Positions 18,545-27,116 of a stretch of DNA of 45,618 nucleotides are shown piece after piece. Made by a program: the position numbers and the translations under genes. This DNA comes from Clostridia bacterium. Lineage in GTDB: Bacteria > Bacillota_A > Clostridia > Oscillospirales > CAG-272. The notes beneath the pieces are model-generated. The model made no database searches, was not told the origin of the DNA, and worked only from the letters and a program-made list of their open reading frames with translations. Position 1 is the stretch's first letter, and each line of letters begins with the position of its first letter. Location of the stretch: the NCBI GenBank assembly GCA_017452945.1, contig JAFTLD010000085.1, forward strand, positions 1 through 45,618. The letters are read 5' to 3'.

Positions 18545-20116
18545 TTACTTGTACTCCTTGATCACCGACAATATGCTGTAATCGCCCTTACCGTCAATGC
18601 GAATGCCCAGCTTATGGCAGGCGCGCGGCAGAAGCGGCACGTACCAAACGCGTTCCCCCTCGGATTGCAGCTGTGCGCGCGTCTCCCATTCCCCGTCGTC
18701 GTAGCAAACAGAGAGCGTCAGCTCGCTGCCCTCTGCGCATCTGACGCGCACACCAAGCCGCACGGGAACAATCTCCGATCGCGCGTCGTCGATCAGCGGC
18801 TGCAGTTGAGCATAAGAGGAAACGTCGCCCACATCCGTACCGTGTCCCGTGTTGTCATATCCCAGAATATAGACCACGCTGTCGCTGCAGTAGGCATACA
18901 CGTCACCGCTCAGATACCCAAGATAGCAGATATTGCTGCCATCCTCTGCATGCCACGCCCCCGTGACCGTATCGTATATGTAAAGTGCTCTCGCGCCCTG
19001 CTCGTTTACAGCACTCAGATAGTAGCGTCTGCCATCCGTGGTAGCAATGCCGTCGTGCAGACGAAGCCCGAGAGATTCGGAGATCACGGTCGCTGTGCTG
19101 CCGCTGCAGCGCACAACACCGTTGCGCGAAAGATACAGCATCTCACCGCCAACCGAGCAAAGCGACGCACCGCTGCCGCTCATCACGCCCGAAAGGCAGG
19201 TTTGCACAATGGAAAAGTTAGAAGGATTGTCGCCAAAAACCTCGGTGATGCTGTTATCTGTGAAAAACACGGGACGTCCTTGATGCATCACGCATCCCGT
19301 AAATGCGGTGCTGTTCGGCACGTTTTGCATATAGCTGCTCTGTGCGTCCCCGTCGTAGCGGAACCAGTTGCTGATCTGCCCCGGGGCGCTGGCATAAATG
19401 GTGTTACCGCGGTATCCCCAAACTCTGTCCTCGCAAGTACAAGCCCCCTCCAGATTCGGGCCCGTGACCGTAACGGTACAGGATTCAATATCCTCTGCGA
19501 CAAAGGAATTCTCGTCAAAGCGCAAATCGAATTCTTCCACGCTGCGAATGGTGTAAAAGCCGTCGTTTGAGGTCGTGCCTGCCAGCATGATACCGTCGCC
19601 CGGAGAGAAAAAATCAAGAAAATTGAAGTCTACACAATGCAGCGTATTGAATTTTTTGGTGCGTGCCGTACCGTCCTCGTCCACGTAGTTCTCATTCTGT
19701 ATGATGACGTTTGCCAGCGTCAAGCGCACGTACCTGGATTTGAGCAGCTTTGTTTTGGTGTTGTACACCTTGAAATCGGGCAACACAAGCAGATCGTTGC
19801 CCAGCATTGCAAACACCTTTTCCTTGGTGTTGATATTTCCCAACACCTCCACTCTGTTCTCGGACAGTGCGCGCATCAGCTCACCGTTACACGCAAGATA
19901 CAGATCGTTTGAGCAAAACATTCCCTGCACGCCGTCCGAAAGCTTGAGCCAGGTCCGCCTTGGCGGGCGGGAGGAAAGCGCAGGGTAATCATCCCCGCTC
20001 ATATTCTCTCCCGCCAAATACGTGTTTTGCCGCTGTCCGTGCCGGTGCCACAGCCCGGACGTAAAATCGTTGTCTATCTGCTTGTAGGTTTTGGATCTTT
20101 CAAGCTCGGGTAACAT
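18545..20116 (-). CDS. Phage beta-propeller-like protein, probable DNA stabilisation/connector protein
   Basis: About 523 residues, rich in beta strands, with repeated short blocks such as GDNPSNF, YLSRNGVVRCSG and YIYDTVTGAWH that suggest a propeller. In short-tailed phages with P22-type organisation, a protein of this size and place after the capsid plugs the portal and holds the packaged DNA (gp10 type). I assign that role by fold impression and gene order, not by clear motifs; a tail or receptor-binding role is the alternative. The ATG at 20116 overlaps the upstream stop by one base, which argues for this start over the TTG at 20119. The next gene starts one base after its stop. Confidence 0.65.
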   Translation of the reverse strand: MLPELERSKTYKQIDNDFTSGLWHRHGQRQNTYLAGENMSGDDYPALSSRPPRRTWLKLSDGVQGMFCSNDLYLACNGELMRALSENRVEVLGNINTKEKVFAMLGNDLLVLPDFKVYNTKTKLLKSRYVRLTLANVIIQNENYVDEDGTARTKKFNTLHCVDFNFLDFFSPGDGIMLAGTTSNDGFYTIRSVEEFDLRFDENSFVAEDIESCTVTVTGPNLEGACTCEDRVWGYRGNTIYASAPGQISNWFRYDGDAQSSYMQNVPNSTAFTGCVMHQGRPVFFTDNSITEVFGDNPSNFSIVQTCLSGVMSGSGASLCSVGGEMLYLSRNGVVRCSGSTATVISESLGLRLHDGIATTDGRRYYLSAVNEQGARALYIYDTVTGAWHAEDGSNICYLGYLSGDVYAYCSDSVVYILGYDNTGHGTDVGDVSSYAQLQPLIDDARSEIVPVRLGVRVRCAEGSELTLSVCYDDGEWETRAQLQSEGERVWYVPLLPRACHKLGIRIDGKGDYSILSVIKEYK

Positions 20117-20307
20117 CAAGGATCCCTCTCTTCAAGCCTTTTCAAAAAAGCAGGCTGCATATTCTCCTCGGAAAGGTGCGAGAGCACGTATTCAAGATCC
20201 CGAACCAGCTTGTCATAGCTGCGAGCCAGCAGGATCACAGACTCGCCTGCAGAGGCTGCCCGTACAGCACTCTCGATCCCTTTGCTGCCGATCACAACCT
20301 TAGCCAT
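20116..20307 (-). CDS. Small phage protein, unknown function
   Basis: 63 residues, mostly helical and charged at the C-terminus. No family recognised. It sits between two phage genes with a 1-nt gap upstream and a 1-base overlap downstream, so it is translated in coupling. Its place after the capsid gene fits a head-tail connector or assembly factor, but nothing in the sequence proves that. Confidence 0.65.
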   Translation of the reverse strand: MAKVVIGSKGIESAVRAASAGESVILLARSYDKLVRDLEYVLSHLSEENMQPAFLKRLEERDP

Positions 20308-20308
20308 A

Positions 20309-20569
20309 TCAGCCTATCCCCCTGCTCTGTCCTACAAAGCGGTTCTGCTCGGCCTGCATCAGCTGCGCAGCCTTGGTGTCCTGGATCTCGGACTGATCCA
20401 GCACAAGGGCGAATTTACGCTTGATCTTTACCCATTCACCCCTTTTGATGACGCAGTTTTTGCCATTGATCGCTACGTAAACGTCATCCTTGTAGCGATC
20501 GTTATCCTTAAACAGCTTAATGGCAATGTATTCCTCCAAATAAGCCTGATCAGCGGTCTGTTTTTCCAT
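20309..20569 (-). CDS. Small phage head-region protein, unknown function
   Basis: 86 residues. The centre, VYVAINGKNCVIKRGEWVKI, is a beta hairpin pattern often seen in small proteins coded next to N4-gp56-type capsids. The last 30 residues are helical. It may be a head decoration or connector protein; this is inference. AAAGGAG stands 5 nt before the ATG. The gene follows the major capsid gene by 22 nt. Confidence 0.7.
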   Translation of the reverse strand: MEKQTADQAYLEEYIAIKLFKDNDRYKDDVYVAINGKNCVIKRGEWVKIKRKFALVLDQSEIQDTKAAQLMQAEQNRFVGQSRGIG

Positions 20570-20591
20570 ACCGACTCCTTTCTTTTATCTC

Positions 20592-21887
20592 TTAGTCTTC
20601 GTCGTTGAAGGTGGAGGCAGTTTCAATTCTGACCATGAATGCCTCGACCAGACGCGCGGTTACCTTGGTTGCCTTCCAGCCCACGGTTGCGCGCTGGTTG
20701 AGAGGATCCGAGGTGCCTGCGCTGCCCAGCTGCTTGACGATCAGCTCAAGGCCGCCGCCCGTGATCTCGGTGGTGCCGTATGCATTCTCACCAAATACCA
20801 TGGTCGCGTATACGTCGCGCCCTTCTGCACCTGCCTCACCGGGATAGATCGGATCGTTATCAGAGCAGGTAACGGACGCATTGGTGCTCTTGGTGCTGTC
20901 GGTATACAGCGTCATGGAGCTGCCCGTATTCTCACCGACGTAAGCGCGCGTGCCGCCGATCAGTACGTATCTGCCAACCAGTGCGCCCGCGGGTACACTG
21001 CCGCTGTCAAATGCGATCTCGTGCGCTGCGCTGTAGCCCGCACTGTTGTTGACCTTCAGTGTACGGGCGTTGCTTGCCAGATCCTCTGCGTGGAAAACCT
21101 TAGCCTCGCTGGATTCGATAAAGCGTACGCCCTCGATCTTACCGATCTCACCCTCCATGATATTGGAAGGATCGGCATACTGATTGGGCGTTTTCCAGTT
21201 GGGATCGCTCATCAGGTCATACGCGCAGTCGGGATGCACGATGGCAATGTAAGAGCCCTTGATCTTTTCTGCGTTCTGATTCTTGAGGAAGCGGACAGCA
21301 CGGCGCACAGCGTCCACAGACAGATAGTGGTTGCCGCTCTCCTTACCGCCCACCAGCAGGTATCTTGCAGGAACTGCATTTTCAGCGTACTGCACGTTGG
21401 TGCCGCCTGCCAGCACCTCACGGGTGATGGTATCCAGCGTTCTGCCTGCCTGAGAGCCAAGCAGCTTGGTTGCCATGCAAAGGTTATTGTCAATGGCAGT
21501 CAGGATCAGAAGGTCGGTCAATTCAACATAACCGCCATACTGGGCAACGGTTGCCTCCAGCACCTCCATGCTGATGCTCTGCCCTGCGGGCGTCACACCC
21601 TCTTGAATGGGAGTGGTCAGCTTGGGCAGCGGATTGTAGCGACGGAACTGCACGGTCTTGCCGCCATTTGCGGGGATGGTATGCTTTTGTGCAAACATGT
21701 CGTGCACCAACGCAGGCTCTGCGTTATCAATCAGATAATCGGAATAGTAGGTCTTCATCTCCTCGGAAAGGCCCATTCCTACGGTGTAAGCGGTGGTTGC
21801 ACCGGTTGTGGCATTGGTGTTGCCCTCGGTGCTCATAACGTTGGTGCCTGCAGAAAATCTCTGCAGATCAAAATTCTTGTGATTCAT
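20592..21887 (-). CDS. Major capsid protein, N4-gp56 family
   Basis: 431 residues from the ATG at 21887, which has AAGGA 7 nt upstream; a longer frame upstream lacks a ribosome binding site and overlaps the scaffold gene. The body matches the N4-gp56 major capsid family (HK97 fold): TIPANGGKTVQFRRYNPLP, EGVTPAGQ and AQYGGYVELTD are hallmark segments. The N-terminus, MNHKNFDLQRFSAG, resembles the start of ribosomal protein L27 in Firmicutes (NLQ then F then A), which the protease Prp cuts. A Prp gene lies 0.7 kb upstream in the same operon, so the capsid may be trimmed after Phe11. Confidence 0.92.
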   Translation of the reverse strand: MNHKNFDLQRFSAGTNVMSTEGNTNATTGATTAYTVGMGLSEEMKTYYSDYLIDNAEPALVHDMFAQKHTIPANGGKTVQFRRYNPLPKLTTPIQEGVTPAGQSISMEVLEATVAQYGGYVELTDLLILTAIDNNLCMATKLLGSQAGRTLDTITREVLAGGTNVQYAENAVPARYLLVGGKESGNHYLSVDAVRRAVRFLKNQNAEKIKGSYIAIVHPDCAYDLMSDPNWKTPNQYADPSNIMEGEIGKIEGVRFIESSEAKVFHAEDLASNARTLKVNNSAGYSAAHEIAFDSGSVPAGALVGRYVLIGGTRAYVGENTGSSMTLYTDSTKSTNASVTCSDNDPIYPGEAGAEGRDVYATMVFGENAYGTTEITGGGLELIVKQLGSAGTSDPLNQRATVGWKATKVTARLVEAFMVRIETASTFNDED

Positions 21888-21901
21888 AAATAATTCCTTT
21901 C

Positions 21902-22588
21902 TTAAAATGTGATGTGTTCCCCCTTTGCCGCGCGCTCGGCAAGCACGGCTCGCTGCGCACGCGTCAGGTGGGCTGCCCGCCCCGCACCTTGCCAAGATGC
22001 TCCGTTCAATCCGTTTTCATGCGGTCTTGCATGACGGATCTGCACAGCACCCAGCAGCTGCGAGGCGGTTTCTGCCGCTGCATTTTGAGCAGCAGATGCC
22101 TTCAGACTATCCAGATGGAATAGCTCGTAAAGGCTTGTCAGCGAGATCTCGGGGCTTGCGGCAAAGCCCTGCAAAAGCGTTGCAAAGGAAGGATCGGCAC
22201 TATCCCTTTGCAGGTCAAATTCCGGATATTTTTCCCGCACGGCAGCCTCCTCGCTTTGCCAATCTCTTTGCGCAGGCGTTAAAAGCTCGGTGATCCTTGC
22301 AGGCACTTGCGCGGGATCCTCTAATCCCAAAAGCCCTGCAGCGGTATTCAGCACCTCGCTGCTTGCACGCTCCGATTTCAGTCGTTTTCTTACAATGTCA
22401 GAGATATGCTCGGTGTAAAGCGCGTGAAATCTGGGAGAATGAATGATCTGCTCCCATTCGTGCTTTACGTCCTCGCGGCTCTCGGCGTCAGAGCCATTTG
22501 GTAAGTTCTCGCCCGTATTGCCGTTCTCTGTCGGCACCATGCTCCCGTCGTCAGACATGGAATTTTGCATTTGTTCGACCGTATTCAT
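21902..22588 (-). CDS. Phage scaffold protein
   Basis: 228 residues, acidic and helical, located directly before the capsid gene as scaffolds usually are. It has a disordered N-terminus to about residue 40, a helical centre and a basic, Ala/Arg-rich C-terminal tail that could bind the capsid shell. A segment near 121-135 with YPEFDLQRDSADPSF matches the pattern often seen in scaffolds of N4-gp56-type phages. AAAGGA precedes the ATG. It should direct assembly of the procapsid and then leave or be degraded. Confidence 0.8.
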   Translation of the reverse strand: MNTVEQMQNSMSDDGSMVPTENGNTGENLPNGSDAESREDVKHEWEQIIHSPRFHALYTEHISDIVRKRLKSERASSEVLNTAAGLLGLEDPAQVPARITELLTPAQRDWQSEEAAVREKYPEFDLQRDSADPSFATLLQGFAASPEISLTSLYELFHLDSLKASAAQNAAAETASQLLGAVQIRHARPHENGLNGASWQGAGRAAHLTRAQRAVLAERAAKGEHITF

Positions 22589-22628
22589 CTGTTTTTTCCT
22601 TTCTCACGGCCCATTTGCCGTATGCGTC

Positions 22629-22925
22629 TTATATATAAGAATTTCTCATTGTCACATAACCCGGGTATTGATCCGCAATGGCTACAAGACCGCACGCAGC
22701 CATATCAAAGGCCGCGTTGCGCTCGGGCAGCGTGATCATTGCATACCCATCTGCCAAATCTGCTTCGGCAGTACAATCGTCATATTCTTCCAGATACGCT
22801 GCCAGCGCGTCCACCAACGCGGACACCGCTGCGCAGACGATGTCATCGCCCGTGGCGTATCCCGCGTGGCCGACTACCTCCAGGCAATAGCCCTGTGCGT
22901 TTCGATATGCGCTTGCCTCAATCAT
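22629..22925 (-). CDS. prp: Ribosomal-processing cysteine protease Prp homologue, probable prohead protease
   Basis: 98 residues, full length for the Prp (YsxB/DUF464) family. The catalytic pair is clear: His20 in GHAGYA and Cys31 in DIVCAAVSAL. The host enzyme removes the N-terminal extension of ribosomal protein L27 in Firmicutes, and the Staphylococcus enzyme is known to trim phage 80alpha head proteins with a similar motif. Here the gene lies within a phage head operon between portal (4-nt overlap) and scaffold. I infer it is the maturation protease of this phage. The capsid N-terminus carries the expected kind of motif. Confidence 0.88.
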   Translation of the reverse strand: MIEASAYRNAQGYCLEVVGHAGYATGDDIVCAAVSALVDALAAYLEEYDDCTAEADLADGYAMITLPERNAAFDMAACGLVAIADQYPGYVTMRNSYI

Positions 22926-24532
22926 AGCGCACTCCCATCTCTGACCATCTGCTTGACTCTGCCGATGCCCTCGAAGTCCATCATCTCCAGCATCATCAGA
23001 GTCTGTTCTCTTTGCTCGGAAGAAAATGCGCCCTTTTCGTAAAGCGACATGGCAAATTCGTTCGCAGCCTCCCGCGAAAGCGGATTTGCTACACGCGCCT
23101 TGACCGAAATGTCAAACACCGGCTTGCGCATATAGACCGCGCCCTTATCGCTGAGCACCTCTCGCTCGCGGATGCCGCCATTCCCATACTGCAGGTATTC
23201 GTGCCCGTTCTCCTTGGTGACGCGGAAGGTACGCGCCTCGGTATAAAACTGACGGATCAGCTCAATGATCAGCTGCACCACACCGATATAAGCGCGGTTG
23301 GAAGCAGCTATCACGTCACGCGCATTCTTGTTTCCCGCCTCCTGCAGCGCCTTGATGGCAGTAGCTGCCGTAATGCCGCCCGAAAGCGAGCCTTGCGAAA
23401 CGTCACGGTTGCCCGTGGTTTCCTTAAGCTCGTCGATCTTGAGCTTTTTGAGCGTCAGCAGCCCTTGGTCAAAGCTGCCGATGCGGATCTGCTGCAGCTT
23501 CTCCTCTTCAATATCTCCCTCGACCTCCACAATGCGCTGCTCAAGATCCATAAAGTCCTCCTGATTGACCCCCAGACTCTTTTTCGCCCAAAAGCGCACC
23601 TTGCTGGCCCAATCCGCATATTCCATGAAGTTGGCATCCAGTCGGTCAATGTAGATCTGCGGCTGCTTGGCTACGGCAATCATACCAAAGCCGTAGCACG
23701 TTCCCTCCTCGGGGTACATGACGTCCAGAACCACGGGGTACATGCCGTGATCATACCAGCCGATCTCACTGTACGCAGGGTCGTTCTCGGACGCATACAA
23801 CACAACACCGTCCGCAAACTTGCAGTAGTGCAGCACGTCCCTGCCGTTCACGTTCTTTTTATAGTACCAGTCCACCACAAGCGTCTTTCCCTGCTCGCTG
23901 CCGAAAAAGATGCCTTCGGGATCAGTATGGCGCACGCCTCGCTCAAAAAACACGGGATACGCCTGCTCCAGCGACTCGGTATCCTGCTCTGCAAGAATGA
24001 ACAAATGCTTGCTGTCCTGCAGGTTTTTCACACCGGGCTCCCAATAAAGATTCTGCACGTCCACGCGACGCACGTCAATATCGCCAAAGCCGTTTTCCAG
24101 GCGGTTGTTCCAGAAAACCCCGTACGCGCTGACACCGTGCTTGAGCTTATACCACATATTGTCCGAATACACGGACTCAAAATCGCAGCGATCCAGAATG
24201 ACCGGAATGATCTGCGAGAGCGTTCGTGCTTCCTTTACGTCACTTGCCTCTCTGGGCAAGCACGTGCAAACGGGCAGATGATCCATCATGTCCGCATGAC
24301 GGTTGGCAATGCTGTTGAACATCCAGGCTGAGCAACCGAGATCGCGCACCTCGGCAGGTGCGCTGCTGCCGTATCTGCCCTGCCAATATATTTCATCACT
24401 TTGCAGCCTGGAATCCAGAGGGCGTTTGGCCGCGCGATAATCTCGCAGAATACGCGCTGCCTTTGCGATCTCTTGTTCGGTTATGGGGAGCTTTTGCATC
24501 TCCCGCTTTTTGAAAATATCTTTGATTTGCAT
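22922..24532 (-). CDS. Phage portal protein
   Basis: 536 residues. It forms the dodecameric ring through which DNA enters the head. The sequence shows the mixed alpha/beta build of P22/N4-type portals: WMFNSIANRHADMMDHLP near residue 70, KHGVSAYGVFWN near 130, and a helical stem with VSQGSLSGGITAATAIKALQ near 385-405, which is the conserved Gln-rich portal segment. AAAGGAG precedes the ATG. It lies between large terminase (10-nt gap) and prp (4-nt overlap), the standard order. Confidence 0.9.
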   Translation of the reverse strand: MQIKDIFKKREMQKLPITEQEIAKAARILRDYRAAKRPLDSRLQSDEIYWQGRYGSSAPAEVRDLGCSAWMFNSIANRHADMMDHLPVCTCLPREASDVKEARTLSQIIPVILDRCDFESVYSDNMWYKLKHGVSAYGVFWNNRLENGFGDIDVRRVDVQNLYWEPGVKNLQDSKHLFILAEQDTESLEQAYPVFFERGVRHTDPEGIFFGSEQGKTLVVDWYYKKNVNGRDVLHYCKFADGVVLYASENDPAYSEIGWYDHGMYPVVLDVMYPEEGTCYGFGMIAVAKQPQIYIDRLDANFMEYADWASKVRFWAKKSLGVNQEDFMDLEQRIVEVEGDIEEEKLQQIRIGSFDQGLLTLKKLKIDELKETTGNRDVSQGSLSGGITAATAIKALQEAGNKNARDVIAASNRAYIGVVQLIIELIRQFYTEARTFRVTKENGHEYLQYGNGGIREREVLSDKGAVYMRKPVFDISVKARVANPLSREAANEFAMSLYEKGAFSSEQREQTLMMLEMMDFEGIGRVKQMVRDGSAL

Positions 24533-24542
24533 AAATTCTCCT

Positions 24543-25946
24543 TTATGATTTCAATGGGTCATAAACGTACGGTGCTATGGCCGCTCTCTTTTTTTCCTTG
24601 ATAATGGGGTACGCCATGGCAACGTAGCGGCATTCATCGTAAATGTGATCCTCTCCGTCGCTGTCGATATCCTCTACGTCTGCCGAATCGTAAATCAATT
24701 CGGGAAACGTGCGGATAAAGTGCGTGCAGGTCGAAAAAACGTAAAACATGGGGATCCCGGACGCATCAAACGCAAGTCTTGCATGCATCTGCGCTTTTCC
24801 CGCAAGGCGCGAATTATCTGCCTTATCCCAGTAAACGCCCTGCCGTTCCATCAGCTCGGCAATGCTCTCTCCCCCGTTTTTTTGACGGATTGCGGGATCG
24901 GCCACGCCCGTGATATAGCGGCCGCGCAGATTGGGATCGTCCTGTTCGATCTGACGGATGCGCCGCGCCACCTGTTCTGCTCCCCAGCGCACGCCCTCGT
25001 TCGGGCTGCCGCTACAGCCGTAAAGCTCGCGGATGCGGTACATGCGCCCGTCATGGTCAAAGGCATACCAGCCAACCGAAAAGGGTCTGGTATACCCCCA
25101 GTCAAAGCCACGGCACACGCGCCATGACTGCGGAATGGCAAACGGCTCGATGACGTGCGTGCCGATGCGGTCGCGGTAGTGATCGGGATCGTTACGCCAC
25201 TCTGTAAAGACCTGCCCCGCGAAGCAATCCCAGTCCCCGTACAAAAGCGCTCTGCGCTCCTTTTCGGGCAAGGCGGCAAGACGCGTCAGATATCCGGGAT
25301 CGTTTGCAAGCAGGATCTTGTTATCAAACACGGTAGACGGTACGAAAATGCGGGAGCGCCAACGCACCTGCTCTTGGCCGTCAGGCATGCGTACCGTGTG
25401 CTTTTCCCAAATGGTGGTCATGGGCTTTGCGGGCGTAATAAAGCGTTGCTTGACCCAGCCGTGTCCCACACCGCCCGGATTTGCCTGCGCACGCATGTAA
25501 CAGCGTGTCCCCGCACCGTTTGGGCGGTTTCTGGAAAACAGATAGGAATATTCATCCCAGGTAAACTGCGTCAGCTCGTCAAAGTCGATAAAATCGTACC
25601 GCTTTCCCTGATAATTCAGTCGATCATCGGTGTGCTGCAGCGATCCGAAGTAGATCTTTGCTCCCGAGGGAAACACCCAGACGTGCTTGGAATCATTGTA
25701 CCTCGCATTCGGATACGCTGCACGGAATAGCTCGGCTGAGCGATCTGTCAGCTCAGAAAGCTGCGGATAGGTCTTTCGCAAAATCAAACCGCGATAATAC
25801 GGAATATGTACCTGCCGTAAGGACTCCGCCAATGCACAATCCGATTTGCCGCCTCCCGCCGCGCCTCCGTACAGCGCCTCATCCTCGAACCTTGCCATAA
25901 ATGCTGCCTGTCTTGGCTGCGGAGTCCATATCACGCGCTCACTCAT
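24543..25946 (-). CDS. terL: Terminase large subunit
   Basis: 467 residues, full length. The packaging ATPase has Walker A GGAAGGGKS (27-35), Walker B YDFIDFDEL (about 117-125) and a coupling segment after it. The nuclease half has an RNase-H-like fold with Asp282 in GFDWGY and Asp350 in GVADPA, and a late acidic cluster near DECRYVAMAY. All key residues are present, so it should be active. The ATG overlaps the small-subunit stop by 4 nt, which implies coupled translation of the two subunits. Confidence 0.95.
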   Translation of the reverse strand: MSERVIWTPQPRQAAFMARFEDEALYGGAAGGGKSDCALAESLRQVHIPYYRGLILRKTYPQLSELTDRSAELFRAAYPNARYNDSKHVWVFPSGAKIYFGSLQHTDDRLNYQGKRYDFIDFDELTQFTWDEYSYLFSRNRPNGAGTRCYMRAQANPGGVGHGWVKQRFITPAKPMTTIWEKHTVRMPDGQEQVRWRSRIFVPSTVFDNKILLANDPGYLTRLAALPEKERRALLYGDWDCFAGQVFTEWRNDPDHYRDRIGTHVIEPFAIPQSWRVCRGFDWGYTRPFSVGWYAFDHDGRMYRIRELYGCSGSPNEGVRWGAEQVARRIRQIEQDDPNLRGRYITGVADPAIRQKNGGESIAELMERQGVYWDKADNSRLAGKAQMHARLAFDASGIPMFYVFSTCTHFIRTFPELIYDSADVEDIDSDGEDHIYDECRYVAMAYPIIKEKKRAAIAPYVYDPLKS

Positions 25947-26437
25947 GGTTCCTCAGGCGGCTGATCCGGCAGCATCACGGGCGGCAGCTCGATCACACCA
26001 CCGCTCTCACTCTCGGGCTCTGCTTTGCCCTCGCCCCATTCCTCACCGCGCCTGTTCTGCAGCCAAAAGATCTCGGCCCGTGTGTCCGCAGGCACGTGTG
26101 TTTCGTCAATGCCCGTCTGCAGCTCCTCATACTCCAGCACTTTCTTTCCGGAATCGGGATCAAACTCGGTGTGCTTGACCTTGTAGGTTTTTTTGACAGG
26201 TGTGGTATACCCCACCGCCTTGCGGTGCAACGCCTCCATAACGGCATAATCCGCGTTGTCCCTGCCGAATGCAAGCGCGGCTGCGATCTCGGGGTAACGC
26301 TTTTGCCAGCGCCGAAGCGTAGAGAGCGACACGCCCATGCAGGCCGCGATCTGCTCGTTGCTCTTCCCTACGCATGCCATGCCGCGCAAAAGCGTCAGGT
26401 TTTCAGGCGTCAACCATTTCGCAACTTCCCGCCCCAT
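25943..26437 (-). CDS. terS: Terminase small subunit-like DNA-binding protein
   Basis: 164 residues. The N-terminal third holds a helix-turn-helix (SNEQIAACMGVSLSTLRRW, residues about 26-44), followed by a helical region and an acidic Pro/Glu-rich tail. Small terminases recognise the phage pac site and hand DNA to the large subunit. The 4-nt overlap with terL supports the call. AAGGAGAGAG stands before the ATG. The start of this gene overlaps the end of the upstream small gene by 35 nt. Confidence 0.8.
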   Translation of the reverse strand: MGREVAKWLTPENLTLLRGMACVGKSNEQIAACMGVSLSTLRRWQKRYPEIAAALAFGRDNADYAVMEALHRKAVGYTTPVKKTYKVKHTEFDPDSGKKVLEYEELQTGIDETHVPADTRAEIFWLQNRRGEEWGEGKAEPESESGGVIELPPVMLPDQPPEEP

Positions 26438-26735
26438 GGCTCTCTCCTTGCTTGATCAACGTGATGAAAAAATCCTCTCCCGCATCCTTGGCCTCTACCG
26501 AATACTTGCCGCAAACGCTACGTATATCCTGCTTGGGAACACGCAGCTCACAGCCATCCTCGCAGCCTGTCCCGCAGCGCTCCAACAGATATACGATATA
26601 GGCTGCATACACAGCGTCCGCCTCGGTCTGCGCCCGCAAAAGATCCTCCAGAGCGGCAATTCTCTTGTCGCGCCAAGAGATCATATAGGCAAGCTTGCCA
26701 TCATCCTGCAATTTTTTGTCTTTGTGTTTCTGCAC
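26403..26735 (-). CDS. Small phage protein, unknown function
   Basis: About 110 residues. I choose the GTG at 26735 because AAAGGA lies about 9 nt before it; the ATG at 26753 has no ribosome binding site. The first half is a charged helix (YMISWRDKRIAALEDLLRAQ) that may form a coiled coil. The second half has three Cys. No family recognised. It overlaps both neighbours by about 35 nt, as packed phage genes do. Confidence 0.6.
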   Translation of the reverse strand: MQKHKDKKLQDDGKLAYMISWRDKRIAALEDLLRAQTEADAVYAAYIVYLLERCGTGCEDGCELRVPKQDIRSVCGKYSVEAKDAGEDFFITLIKQGESHGAGSCEMVDA

Positions 26736-26934
26736 AGCTATATTTCCTTTCATAAAATTGATCCATGGTTTGCTTGATCACGCAATTCTGATATCCGTCT
26801 GGATGTGCGCAATATTTGTAAACAATATCGCGCCGCGCCTGCTTATCCGGAAAACGAAAGCGCGCACATTCGCAATAGGTGTAACCGTCACCCTTCTCTC
26901 TTTGAAAATAGGGGCAAGTCCCCGCAATCGGCAT
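26701..26934 (-). CDS. Small Cys-rich phage protein, possible metal binder
   Basis: 77 residues from the ATG at 26934. AAGGAGG fits this start with 7 nt spacing, while the ATG at 26940 sits almost on it. Six or more Cys are spread as CPYFQ, YCEC, KYCAH and NC, which suggests one or two zinc sites. This is the first gene behind the operator region, so it could be a regulator, but no known fold is evident. Confidence 0.6.
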   Translation of the reverse strand: MPIAGTCPYFQREKGDGYTYCECARFRFPDKQARRDIVYKYCAHPDGYQNCVIKQTMDQFYERKYSCAETQRQKIAG

Positions 26935-26981
26935 AAACATTCCTCCTTTTTGTCCGTTTAGGTTGCTTAACTCTTCTGCTC

Positions 26982-27010
26982 AAAATAAAAACCGACCGCC
27001 AAGCATCGGT
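26982..27010 (-). terminator. Terminator-like hairpin in the leader of the phage late operon
   Basis: On the minus strand ACCGA (27010-27006) pairs with TCGGT (26995-26991), and TTTTTATTTT follows. It lies between the late promoter and the first gene, so it could act as an attenuator or as a stop for leaky transcription. The stem is short. Confidence 0.55.
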
Positions 27011-27043
27011 TGTCCGAGTGGTTTAATTTGCTTAACTGTCATG

Positions 27044-27072
27044 AGTATATCACAGGTGTTTATAAAAGTCAG
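27044..27072 (-). promoter_or_regulatory. Probable promoter of the phage late operon
   Basis: CTGACT (27072-27067), 17 nt, TATACT (27049-27044) on the minus strand, about 110 nt ahead of the first late gene and flanked by operator sites. Confidence 0.6.
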
Positions 27073-27116
27073 CCCCCGCTTTAATAAAATTTCCTTAACT
27101 TTTTTCTGCCAACCAC

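Noticed and set aside
21902..22588. FDLQR in the scaffold as a second Prp cleavage site
   Set aside because: It lies inside the protein (about residues 124-128) and matches a conserved scaffold pattern of YPEFDL followed by NP/DP-type residues. The similarity to the capsid N-terminus may be chance.
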